A stretch of DNA of 9,353 nt from Acidobacteriota bacterium (GTDB lineage Bacteria > Acidobacteriota > Terriglobia > 20CM-2-55-15), in assembly GCA_003223895.1 (NCBI GenBank), contig QHXD01000237.1, forward strand, positions 3,162-12,514. The letters are read 5' to 3'. The notes beneath the pieces were generated by a model. The model saw only the letters and a list, made by a program, of their open reading frames with translations, did no database searches and was not told the DNA's origin. Below, in pieces: positions 1 to 5,357 of this stretch. Positions within the stretch are counted from its first letter, which is position 1; the number at the start of each line of letters is the position of its first letter. A program made the position numbers and the translations under genes.

Positions 1-63
1 TTCTTCGTGGTATGTGTTATCCAGGGGGCTGGGGTAGAAACAAGCAGTCTAGCCACGGATTCA

Positions 64-96
64 TCAGATTGCACGGATTAAATCCGTGCAATCTGA
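64..96. repeat. Perfect 33-base palindrome downstream of the sulfur-carrier gene
   Basis: Two 16-base arms (64-79 and 81-96) are exact reverse complements around a single central A at 80; the arm core is GATTGCACGGATT. It lies 11 bases beyond the stop codon of the MoaD-like gene, so as RNA it could act as a transcription end or 3' stabilising hairpin for the minus-strand operon, although no clear U-tract follows. The flanking 'CCACGGATT' resembles a dispersed intergenic palindrome type I recall from many soil bacteria, so it may be a REP-like repeat. Bases 1-63 show nothing else I can support. Confidence 0.75.
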
Positions 97-107
97 ACAA
101 TTCGCGG

Positions 108-386
108 CTACTTTCCGCCGGAGATGGCGGGCACTATTGCGACTTCGGCGCCGTCCGTCACCGGCGTTGCCAGATTCTCCAGAAACCGGACGTCTTCGCC
201 GTTGATGTAGATGTTGATGAAGCGCCTGAGCGAACCGCTTTCGTCGCAGATGCTGGCGCGAAAGCCGGGATATTTTGAGTCGAGGTTGTTGAGCACTTCC
301 TGCACGGTCGCGGCTTCAACTTCCACCGATTCCGCGCCATTTGTAAATTTCCGGAGCGGCGCCGGAATGACGACCTTAAGCGACAT
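108..386 (-). CDS. MoaD/ThiS-family sulfur-carrier protein ending in GGK
   Basis: This 92-residue protein begins MSLKVVIPAPLRKF and ends IVPAISGGK. The length, the N-terminal 'V.IP..LR..T.G' strand, the central 'VQEVLNNLDSKYPG' helix, 'INIYINGEDVR' and the C-terminal 'DGAEVAIVPAISGG' are those of the ubiquitin-like MoaD/ThiS/CysO fold. In this family the terminal GG is adenylated by an E1-like MoeB/ThiF protein and turned into a thiocarboxylate that donates sulfide. Here one Lys follows the GG, so the carrier would need trimming or would work as it is. The start at 386 is chosen because GGGAGG (395-400) sits 8 bases upstream, inside the end of the preceding gene; upstream in-frame codons give no family-like sequence. 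It overlaps the threonine-synthase-like gene by 11 bases, implying coupled translation and joint function, as in the CysO/CysM pair. A molybdopterin-synthase role is less likely, as no moa genes are nearby. Confidence 0.85.
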   Translation of the reverse strand: MSLKVVIPAPLRKFTNGAESVEVEAATVQEVLNNLDSKYPGFRASICDESGSLRRFINIYINGEDVRFLENLATPVTDGAEVAIVPAISGGK

Positions 387-1614
387 GATAAATACCTCCC
401 AATGCTTCTTCGAATGCCGCGAGCTTGGGTTCAATGGCCTGAAGAGTTTCCAAAGGCAGAGCATCCAGCGTTTTGAGGCCGTTGCCGGTGATGGCCAGTA
501 CAGTGAGGTCGCCGGATTTGATGCGGCCTTGCTGAAGGAGTTTCTTTGTAACGGCGATAGTCACCCCGCCAGCTGTCTCCGTAAATATTCCTTCTGTCTC
601 GGCGAGCAACTGGATGCCTTCGACGATTTCCGGATCCGTCGCATCCTCCGCCCAGCCGCCGCTTTCGGGAATCAGGCCCGCCGCATAGTAACCGTCGGCC
701 GGGTTGCCGATGGCGAGCGACTTCGCAATCGTATTCGGTTTCACCGGCCGAATCTCGCGAGTTCCCCGTTTCACCGCATCAATGATAGGGTTGCACCCCG
801 CAGCCTGCGCGCCATACAGCCGTGAAACCGTTGAATCCTTCAACAGGCCGATCTTCTGAAGCTCCTTGAGGCCCTTGTAGACCTTTCCGATCAGCGAACC
901 GCCCGCCATGGGGATAACGATTGCATCCGGTGCACGCCACCCCAGCTGCTCGGCGATCTCGTAGCCCATCGTCTTCGAGCCTTCGGCATAAAACGGCCGC
1001 AGGTTGACGTTCACGAACCCCCAGGGATACCGGTCCACGATCTGGCTGCAAAGACGGTTCACGGCGTCGTAGTTACCTTTCACTGTGATCAGGCGCGCGC
1101 CATAGATCGACGTTGCCACCACTTTGCTGTGTTCCAGGTTGTCCGGAATCAGGATGAAGGATGGCAAACCCGCCGCCGCCGCATTGGCCGCGACCGAATT
1201 CGCCAGGTTCCCGGTCGAGGCGCAGCCCACAGCCTCGAGCTTGAACTCGAGTGCTTTGTTGATCGCCACGGCGCTGACCCGATCCTTGAAAGAAAGCGTG
1301 GGTGAATTCACGGCGTCGTTCTTGAGATAGAGGTTGTCGATTCCCAGTTTGCGTCCAAGCCGTTCCGCGCGAACCAGCGGAGTCGCGCCTGTCGAAAGAC
1401 CGACAACCGGATCGGACTCCAGAGGTAGAAGTTCGCGGTACTTCCAAATGGATTTGGGACGTGAAGCGATCACATCGCGCGTGAGAACATCGGCGATCGC
1501 ATCGTAGTGATAGTCCACTTCAAGGGGACCGAAACAGTCCTCGCAGCCGGCCAGAAGCTTGACCGGGTATTCACGTCCGCATTCGCGGCACTTGAGAACC
1601 TTGACGAAGCTCAT
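376..1614 (-). CDS. thrC: Threonine-synthase-like PLP enzyme (fold type II)
   Basis: This 412-residue enzyme is typical of threonine synthase in length. An N-terminal zinc-ribbon-like region has C9-x2-C12 and C24-x2-C27. The PLP Schiff-base lysine is K110 in SFKDR, the cofactor phosphate/substrate loop is STGN (133-136) followed by a small-residue-rich helix, a glycine-rich 'PMAGGS' lies at 235-240, and 'ITGNGLKT' at 375-382 is the usual C-terminal family motif. The family converts O-phospho-L-homoserine to L-threonine in the cytosol. The start at 1614 is preferred over a longer reading from 1767: AAAGGTGG lies just upstream, the C-x2-C domain starts right after it, and the longer frame would run through a riboswitch-like leader and terminator. 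The gene overlaps the MoaD-like gene by 11 bases. The sulfur-carrier partner and the SAM-riboswitch-like leader raise the alternative that it uses a thiocarboxylated carrier to make a sulfur amino acid, as CysM does with CysO. The family is sure; the substrate is not. Confidence 0.88.
   Translation of the reverse strand: MSFVKVLKCRECGREYPVKLLAGCEDCFGPLEVDYHYDAIADVLTRDVIASRPKSIWKYRELLPLESDPVVGLSTGATPLVRAERLGRKLGIDNLYLKNDAVNSPTLSFKDRVSAVAINKALEFKLEAVGCASTGNLANSVAANAAAAGLPSFILIPDNLEHSKVVATSIYGARLITVKGNYDAVNRLCSQIVDRYPWGFVNVNLRPFYAEGSKTMGYEIAEQLGWRAPDAIVIPMAGGSLIGKVYKGLKELQKIGLLKDSTVSRLYGAQAAGCNPIIDAVKRGTREIRPVKPNTIAKSLAIGNPADGYYAAGLIPESGGWAEDATDPEIVEGIQLLAETEGIFTETAGGVTIAVTKKLLQQGRIKSGDLTVLAITGNGLKTLDALPLETLQAIEPKLAAFEEALGGIYHVA
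394..400 (-). promoter_or_regulatory. Ribosome-binding site of the sulfur-carrier gene, inside the upstream gene
   Basis: On the minus strand GGGAGG precedes ATG by about 8 bases and lies within the last codons of the threonine-synthase-like gene. It fixes the carrier's start at 386 and ties its translation to the upstream reading frame. Confidence 0.75.
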
Positions 1615-1635
1615 TGGAGCCACCTTTCCAAAAAT

Positions 1636-1672
1636 GAAAAAGCCCCGTGCCAAACTAGCACGGGGCTTTTTC
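1636..1672 (-). terminator. Attenuator-like intrinsic terminator in the leader of the thrC-like gene
   Basis: A perfect 15-bp stem (1636-1650 with 1658-1672; arm core AGCCCCGTGC) closes a 7-base loop. On the minus strand the stem ends in GGGGCTTTTT and runs into CATTTTTGG, giving the GC stem plus U-tract of an intrinsic terminator. It lies between the promoter and the gene it precedes, about 22 bases before the start codon, so it can only be an attenuator for this operon, or a processing/stability hairpin. I could not find a clean antiterminator pairing by eye. Confidence 0.7.
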
Positions 1673-1684
1673 TCAACCCTTTCG

Positions 1685-1735
1685 GAGCTGTTTAGCAGTT
1701 TTTTACGTGGAGCAAGTTGCCTAAATCGCCACGTA
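1685..1735 (-). ncRNA. SAM-II (SAM-alpha)-like riboswitch aptamer
   Basis: On the minus strand a 7-bp stem (TACGTGG at 1735-1729 with CCACGTA at 1710-1704) encloses an 18-base loop that has GATTT near its 5' side (1727-1723) and TTGC near its 3' side (1715-1712). It is followed by an A-rich linker and GCTAAA (1696-1691). As I recall the SAM-II aptamer, it is a short stem, GAUUU...UUGC in the loop, then an A-rich joint with GCUAAA, in an H-type pseudoknot. The order, spacing and identity of these elements match. The pseudoknot helix is not clean by eye: loop GGCA with tail UGCU is one option, loop GG with tail CC another. It sits about 35 bases downstream of a promoter and upstream of a terminator hairpin. 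SAM-II is best known upstream of methionine-synthesis genes. Recognised from memory, without a covariance-model search. Confidence 0.62.
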
Positions 1736-1775
1736 CAGGTTAAAAAGAACAAAGAGCAACAAAACAAAGCAAAAA

Positions 1776-1803
1776 CTTATATCGGCCAGCGCGGTTACGT
1801 CAA
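1776..1803 (-). promoter_or_regulatory. Sigma-70-like promoter of the thrC-like/sulfur-carrier operon
   Basis: The minus strand reads TTGACG (1803-1798), a 16-base spacer and TATAAG (1781-1776), each hexamer matching the consensus at five of six positions. Transcription would start near 1769, placing the riboswitch-like element and the terminator hairpin in a leader of about 150 bases. Confidence 0.6.
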
Positions 1804-1815
1804 GAATAATCTATA

Positions 1816-1892
1816 CCTGTAGCGGCGGTCTATGACCGCCGACGATCGCGCAACCTGCTGTAGCGCCGGCGGTCATAGACCGCCGCTACAGG
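1816..1892. repeat. Perfect 26-bp inverted repeat (REP-like), probable operon end
   Basis: The arms 1816-1841 and 1867-1892 are exact reverse complements (26 of 26), separated by 25 bases. Each arm carries its own smaller palindrome, GGCGGTC-TAT-GACCGCC or its complement. The spacer has a third partial start of the unit, CTGTAGCG at 1858-1865, so the structure looks like two overlapping REP-type units rather than a plain terminator. It follows the two-TM gene and precedes the promoter of the next operon on the same strand, a position where it could insulate the two. The left arm begins 13 bases upstream of that promoter's -35 box, and the right arm overlaps the end of the two-TM gene. Confidence 0.85.
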
Positions 1893-2443
1893 GGTTTGCT
1901 CTTCAGCCGCCGCGGCATTTCCCGCTTGGAGTATGACGGCTCCGCCGTACTCGAGGAATCGTGATGCTCCCAACGATCGTTTCGGTCGGCAACGAAGACG
2001 TCGTCGAAAAGCATCGTGCAAAGCCGCAGCATCATGAGCTTTCGGACATTCCGCACGTATAGAGCGGCGTAGAAGCCGTCCGCCTCGAGATTTTTCCAGC
2101 GCGCCCGCTCTTCGTCGCTGAAGGATGCCACGTGTTCTCCCAGAATATCGCGAAGGAATCGGAGCTTGAACCCCTCGTGCAACGCGTTAGTCGCCACGAT
2201 CATTTCCTCATCCCGGTTGAACAGAAGAACCTGGCTGCGCCGGGGATGCACATAAAGCTGAATAACCGCCAGAATAATGGCGACCAACGCGATCAAGGCG
2301 AGGGTTACCAGCACAAGCTGAACCGCCTGCGAACGTCCCGGAAAGGTAAGCGCTATGCCGAAAAGGACTACGGCGGCAAGAACGATCGCCAGAAAGCTCA
2401 GAAATCGACTGCGGCTGACCTCATTCCGCTGCACTACGACCAT
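1886..2443 (-). CDS. Unrecognised two-TM protein in the encapsulin operon
   Basis: I do not recognise this 185-residue protein. Two hydrophobic helices at about residues 14-34 and 41-63 are joined by a short 'PGRSQ' turn. After 'HPRRSQ' comes a soluble, charged domain (about 68-160) with 'RDEEMIVATNALHEGFKL' and a C-terminal tail rich in Ser, Lys and Arg. Positive charges before TM1 and after TM2 suggest that both ends face the cytoplasm. The start at 2443 is fixed by a strong GAGGAGGAG (2449-2457) five bases upstream. It begins 40 bases after the encapsulin stop on the same strand with no visible terminator between, so it is probably co-transcribed with the shell and cargo genes. Its last codon and TAG stop (1886-1888) lie inside the 26-bp repeat arm, so its natural C-terminus may have been replaced when the repeat arrived. 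Confidence 0.75.
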   Translation of the reverse strand: MVVVQRNEVSRSRFLSFLAIVLAAVVLFGIALTFPGRSQAVQLVLVTLALIALVAIILAVIQLYVHPRRSQVLLFNRDEEMIVATNALHEGFKLRFLRDILGEHVASFSDEERARWKNLEADGFYAALYVRNVRKLMMLRLCTMLFDDVFVADRNDRWEHHDSSSTAEPSYSKREMPRRLKSKPL

Positions 2444-2483
2444 GGCAACTCCTCCTCACAAGAGCGGCATTATATCCGGAATA

Positions 2484-3281
2484 TCAATCGGGGCGAATGA
2501 GACACACGGCTTCCGGCGTCTGGAGTTGCGCCGCGATGGTTTCAACGCAGAACAGGTGCACCGACGTGTCGTCGTGCCAGCGATACCCCACGATAAAATC
2601 GCCGCCGACAGTGATGAGAAAATCCCCGCCTCGCGTAGAAAACAAGGCTGCGCCGTTGATGACAGGAGAACTGTAGACCTTCGCGAGCACAATTCCGAGC
2701 TGCTTGGCGGCGGGGTAGCCGCCTCCATCCCCCGTCTGGCGGAGATAAGAGTAGTAGTGCTGGGTGGACAGCACCACCTCGTATGGGCCCTTGACTCCCA
2801 GCGAGTCGAGTTTCTCCAGATCCGTTACGACACGACCCGGTACGGACCAGTCGGAAAGCGCAACGCGCGGGCTGTCGTGGCCCTTCAGAATGCCGGGACT
2901 GTAGGAGCTGCCGAAAAAAATCAGACTATCCTCCGCCAGCGCGGTCTCTCTGGCTGCATCTTCGATCGCCTTGGACTCGAGTGTTGGCCCAACGCGTTCG
3001 AATATGTCGATATCGGCCCAGGAAATCGTGAAGTCCGAGCGAATTTCGGTGAGCAGCATCACATCAGGGATTGAAAGTCGAACTTTGGGAGACGATTGTG
3101 GTTCCTTCGCGGGCTTGAACGTGCCAAGTTGAGTGGCCACGTGGTTCCACCCGCGCGGTCCGTCAAAGTCCACAATACGGCGGGCGACGACGGTTTGCTT
3201 GAACATCGCAGCGGCGATCTCGTCAATTTCTTTCCAGACCTTCTCAGACAGCGGGGCGGCATTGCGTCTCAACCATTCCAT
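2484..3281 (-). CDS. Encapsulin shell protein (Family 1, linocin M18-like)
   Basis: This 265-residue protein matches the usual Family 1 encapsulin length and pattern: N-terminal 'LRRNAAPLSEKVWKEIDE', 'RRIVDFDGPRGW', 'DIDIFERVGP', 'SLIFFG', the central 'PYEVVLSTQHY' block and the closing 'CVETIAAQLQTPEAVCLI'. Encapsulins have the HK97 phage-capsid fold and assemble (typically as 60-mers) into protein shells in the cytosol that hold cargo enzymes. The adjoining cargo gene is an encapsulated ferritin, so the shell most likely stores iron and limits iron-driven oxidative stress. The start at 3281 has GGAGG (3288-3292) six bases upstream, inside the end of the cargo gene, which it overlaps by 13 bases; the two are translationally coupled, cargo first. 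No frameshift or truncation is seen. Confidence 0.95.
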   Translation of the reverse strand: MEWLRRNAAPLSEKVWKEIDEIAAAMFKQTVVARRIVDFDGPRGWNHVATQLGTFKPAKEPQSSPKVRLSIPDVMLLTEIRSDFTISWADIDIFERVGPTLESKAIEDAARETALAEDSLIFFGSSYSPGILKGHDSPRVALSDWSVPGRVVTDLEKLDSLGVKGPYEVVLSTQHYYSYLRQTGDGGGYPAAKQLGIVLAKVYSSPVINGAALFSTRGGDFLITVGGDFIVGYRWHDDTSVHLFCVETIAAQLQTPEAVCLIRPD

Positions 3282-3619
3282 CTTCGTCCTCCGGTCGTTT
3301 CCTCGTTCGGCTTTTCAGCATTCGGCTCTTCAGCACGTTCGGTTATCGGGGTGGTGGTAAACAAGTACTTCTTCATCTGCTTATCGAAGACAGGATCGTG
3401 GCGGCGTATCCATTCGAGTACCATCACGGCATGTTCCTTTTCCTCATCGCGATTGTGAGCGAGGATCGTCCGAAGCGCGTCATCTCCTGCGGCATCGACG
3501 CGTTGCTGGTACCAATCGATAGCTTCCAGTTCCTCCATCAGGCTCACGATCGCCCGATGCATGTCGCGGGTTTGGGGTTTCAAATCCTGAGACGATTCGT
3601 GAAAGCCTTCAGAGGCCAT
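3269..3619 (-). CDS. Encapsulated ferritin (EncFtn), encapsulin cargo
   Basis: The 116-residue protein begins MASEGFHESSQ and contains 'TRDMHRAIVSLMEELEAIDW' followed by YQQRVDA and 'HNRDEEKEHAVMVLEWIRR', the near-invariant core of encapsulated ferritins. By alignment from memory with the Rhodospirillum rubrum protein, the ferroxidase ligands would be E30, E60 and H63, with E29, E32, W36 and Y37 also conserved. This two-helix half-ferritin forms a ring-like decamer that oxidises Fe(II) to Fe(III) for mineral storage inside the shell. The start at 3619 is supported by GGGAGG (3626-3631) and by the conserved N-terminus. After 'KKYLFTTTP' comes an acidic tail with 'EEPNAEKPNEE' ending GGRRWNG. 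The usual cargo-loading peptide (GSL-type, such as LTVGSLK) is not visible. The last codons overlap the start of the encapsulin gene. Confidence 0.93.
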   Translation of the reverse strand: MASEGFHESSQDLKPQTRDMHRAIVSLMEELEAIDWYQQRVDAAGDDALRTILAHNRDEEKEHAVMVLEWIRRHDPVFDKQMKKYLFTTTPITERAEEPNAEKPNEETTGGRRWNG

Positions 3620-3643
3620 GCAATTCCTCCCGTTTAGAGTGAT

Positions 3644-3730
3644 AATTTCGGGGAAAGACGTGTGATGAATCCCCAATTGCAGTCGAGGATAATTGTAATA
3701 GGGTATTAAGACGTCTGTGCCCGAATCATT
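3644..3730. repeat. Decayed copy of the CGGGGA-AGACGT palindromic repeat
   Basis: The left part 3644-3680 (TTCGGGGAAAGACGTGTGAT and onward to CCCCAATTGC) and the right part 3695-3730 (GTAATAGGG to GACGTCTGTGCCCGAATCA) are imperfect reverse complements. They have the same outer motif (TTCGGGGA-AGACGT / ACGTCTGT-CCCGAA), size and arrangement as the better preserved element at 5358-5450. This copy fills the space between the divergent EncFtn and DinB genes, so it probably carries or displaces part of their promoters. I see no convincing -10/-35 pair for either gene here. Confidence 0.65.
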
Positions 3731-3754
3731 AGAAAAGGTTGCAATCCAGCTACC

Positions 3755-3766
3755 AGAGGACGGAGA
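3755..3766 (+). promoter_or_regulatory. Ribosome-binding site that decides the DinB gene start
   Basis: AGAGGACGGAG lies 8 to 18 bases before ATG at 3774. An in-frame GTG at 3717 lies inside the decayed palindromic repeat and has no such site, so the ATG is preferred. Confidence 0.55.
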
Positions 3767-3773
3767 CTTCGAA

Positions 3774-4256
3774 ATGACAACGCAGGAACGGGCCGCTCTC
3801 ATCAAAAAGTACAAAGACGGCTATAAGCAGGTTGCCGACGCGCTGCAAGGTATTTCTGACGCAGAGTGGGATTTCAAACGCGAGCCCGGCAAGTGGAGCG
3901 CGCGTGAGATTGTGCATCATCTGGCCGACAGCGAGACCAACGGCGCGATTCGCCTGCGGAAGTTGCTCGTCGAGCACCAGCCATACATTCAGGGATACGA
4001 CCAGGATGAATTTGCGAAGAGGCTTCAGTATTCGAAGCGGCCGACGGAGCCGGCGCTCAAGGCATTCGAAGCCGCAAGGGCGACGAGCGCTCAGCTTCTG
4101 GACCTGATGACCGAAGCAGATTGGAAACGTGCGGGTGAGCATTCGGAAAGCGGCCCGTATTCGACCGAAACATGGCTGAAAATCTACTCGGACCATGCTC
4201 ACAACCACGCCGATCAGATCCGCAAGAATCGTTCTGCATATAAGGAGAAAAAATGA
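3774..4256 (+). CDS. DinB-superfamily protein (putative metal-dependent enzyme)
   Basis: The 160-residue protein has the DinB/YfiT four-helix layout: 'GISDAEWDFKREPGKWSARE' and then IVHHLADSE at about 46-54, and the C-terminal 'YSDHAHNHADQI' at 138-149. The His pair at 48-49 and the cluster H141/H143/H145 would supply the three-His metal site of the superfamily; H49, H141 and H145 are my guess. Known members include bacillithiol- or mycothiol-dependent transferases and maleylpyruvate isomerases, but most are uncharacterised and the substrate cannot be read here. Its TGA stop overlaps the ATG of the sugar-dehydrogenase gene (ATGA), so the two are translated together. The 19-residue extension from GTG at 3717 is rejected because that codon lies in the repeat. 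Confidence 0.85.
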   Translation: MTTQERAALIKKYKDGYKQVADALQGISDAEWDFKREPGKWSAREIVHHLADSETNGAIRLRKLLVEHQPYIQGYDQDEFAKRLQYSKRPTEPALKAFEAARATSAQLLDLMTEADWKRAGEHSESGPYSTETWLKIYSDHAHNHADQIRKNRSAYKEKK

Positions 4257-5356
4257 TGCGACGGATCGGGGCTGCCCTTTTGTTCTCGATCGTCGGGCTT
4301 GCTGCCTGTGCCGTACAGGGCAACCAGCCGGTTTCCCTGGAGAAGATCAAGCTCCCGCCTGGATTCAGCATCAGCGTGTACGCATCCGGCGTCCGGAACG
4401 CGCGCGAGATGGCCCTTGGGCCGGGCGGCACGCTTTTTGTCGGCTCAATGAACGCCGGAAATGTCTACGCTGTAATCGACAGCAATAAAGACAACAGTGC
4501 CGACGAAGTAATCGAGATCGCAAGCGGGCTGAACATGCCGAATGGCGTTGCCGTTCGGAACGGCTCGCTCTATGTGGCCGAAGTATCTCGCATAACGCGC
4601 TATGACGACATCGAGTCGCACTTGAAGAGTCCGCCGAAACCAGTAGTCGTCAACGACAAGTTTCCGCATGAGGAACACCATGGGTGGAAATTCATCGCTT
4701 TCGGTCCTGACGGCATGCTCTATGTACCGGTCGGAGCGCCGTGCAATATTTGCAAGCCCGACGCGCGACACGCAGTAATCAACCGGATGAACCCGGACGG
4801 CTCGGGGCTGGAGGCTTTCGCGATGGGTATTCGTAATTCTGTGGGATTTGACTGGCATCCCGAAACCAAAGAACTGTGGTTTACGGACAACGGCCGCGAT
4901 GGCATGGGAGACAACGTCCCACCAGACGAGCTGAATTACGCGCCGAATAAGGGAATGCATTTCGGCTATCCGTACTGCCACGCCGGCACGATCCAGGACC
5001 CGGAGATCGGGGGCGAACCCTGCAGCAAATTCACGCCGCCGGCAATCACCCTTACACCGCACGGCGCGTCGATCGGCATGCGCTTTTACACCGGAACGAT
5101 GTTCCCCGCGCAGTACAAGAATCAAATTTTCGTTGCCGAACACGGCTCATGGAATCGCAGCACTCCGATCGGCTATCGGGTCATGTTGGTTCGATTGGAA
5201 GGAAACAAGGCTGTAAAGTACGAGCCTTTCGCCGAAGGATGGCTTGAGGGCTCGCGAGCCTGGGGCCGGCCCGCCGATGTACTGGTGATGCCGGACGGTG
5301 CGCTGCTGGTTTCAGACGATCAAGCTGGCGTGATCTACCGGATCGCGTACAAGTAA
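4253..5356 (+). CDS. PQQ-dependent sugar (sorbosone-type) dehydrogenase, likely lipoprotein
   Basis: The 367-residue protein has a short signal peptide whose lipobox L16-A17-A18-C19 predicts a lipidated Cys19 and a periplasmic, membrane-anchored enzyme. The rest is a six-bladed beta-propeller of the glucose/sorbosone dehydrogenase family. 'HHGWKFIAFGPDGMLYVPVG' (142-161) would hold the catalytic His, 'IRNSVGFDWHPETKELWFTD' and then NGRD (193-215) with PPDELN the calcium/PQQ region, followed by 'EHGSWNRS' (296-303) and 'GRPADVLVMPDGALLVSDD' (338-356). The family oxidises aldoses or related aldehydes with PQQ, passing electrons to the respiratory chain; the true substrate is unknown. There is no cytochrome c domain. 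AAGGAG (4242-4247) precedes ATGATG; either ATG could start. It overlaps the DinB gene by four bases and its stop is one base before a long palindrome. Confidence 0.88.
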   Translation: MMRRIGAALLFSIVGLAACAVQGNQPVSLEKIKLPPGFSISVYASGVRNAREMALGPGGTLFVGSMNAGNVYAVIDSNKDNSADEVIEIASGLNMPNGVAVRNGSLYVAEVSRITRYDDIESHLKSPPKPVVVNDKFPHEEHHGWKFIAFGPDGMLYVPVGAPCNICKPDARHAVINRMNPDGSGLEAFAMGIRNSVGFDWHPETKELWFTDNGRDGMGDNVPPDELNYAPNKGMHFGYPYCHAGTIQDPEIGGEPCSKFTPPAITLTPHGASIGMRFYTGTMFPAQYKNQIFVAEHGSWNRSTPIGYRVMLVRLEGNKAVKYEPFAEGWLEGSRAWGRPADVLVMPDGALLVSDDQAGVIYRIAYK

Positions 5357-5357
5357 A

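Noticed and set aside
211..825. 204-residue plus-strand frame across the sulfur-carrier and thrC-like genes
   Set aside because: It spans two identified minus-strand genes and has no recognisable domain or ribosome site.
1615..1767. N-terminal extension of the threonine-synthase-like protein to 463 residues
   Set aside because: The extension would be encoded by the riboswitch-like leader and the terminator hairpin, has no family similarity, and a good ribosome site precedes the ATG at 1614.
1830..2021. 63-residue minus-strand frame ending in a repeated Arg/Asp-rich stretch (AAVYDRRR)
   Set aside because: The C-terminal half is translated REP-like repeat and the rest is antisense-frame overlap with the two-TM gene; a typical spurious prediction.
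2355..3074. 239-residue plus-strand frame opposite the encapsulin gene
   Set aside because: It is a shadow of a clearly identified encapsulin on the other strand, with Arg-rich non-family sequence.
3717..3773. GTG start for the DinB protein at 3717
   Set aside because: The codon lies in the arm of the decayed palindromic repeat and lacks a ribosome site; ATG at 3774 has one.
3620..3773. Divergent promoters for EncFtn and DinB
   Set aside because: AT-rich candidates such as TATTAA and ATTATC exist, but none has a -35 partner at an acceptable spacing, so I did not list them.
3620..3814. Upstream extension of EncFtn to 181 residues
   Set aside because: It runs through the repeat and into the divergent DinB gene; the conserved EncFtn N-terminus starts at 3619 with GGGAGG before it.
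4445..5143. 232-residue minus-strand frame opposite the sugar dehydrogenase
   Set aside because: Composition is that of an antisense shadow; the plus strand carries a complete, recognisable enzyme.
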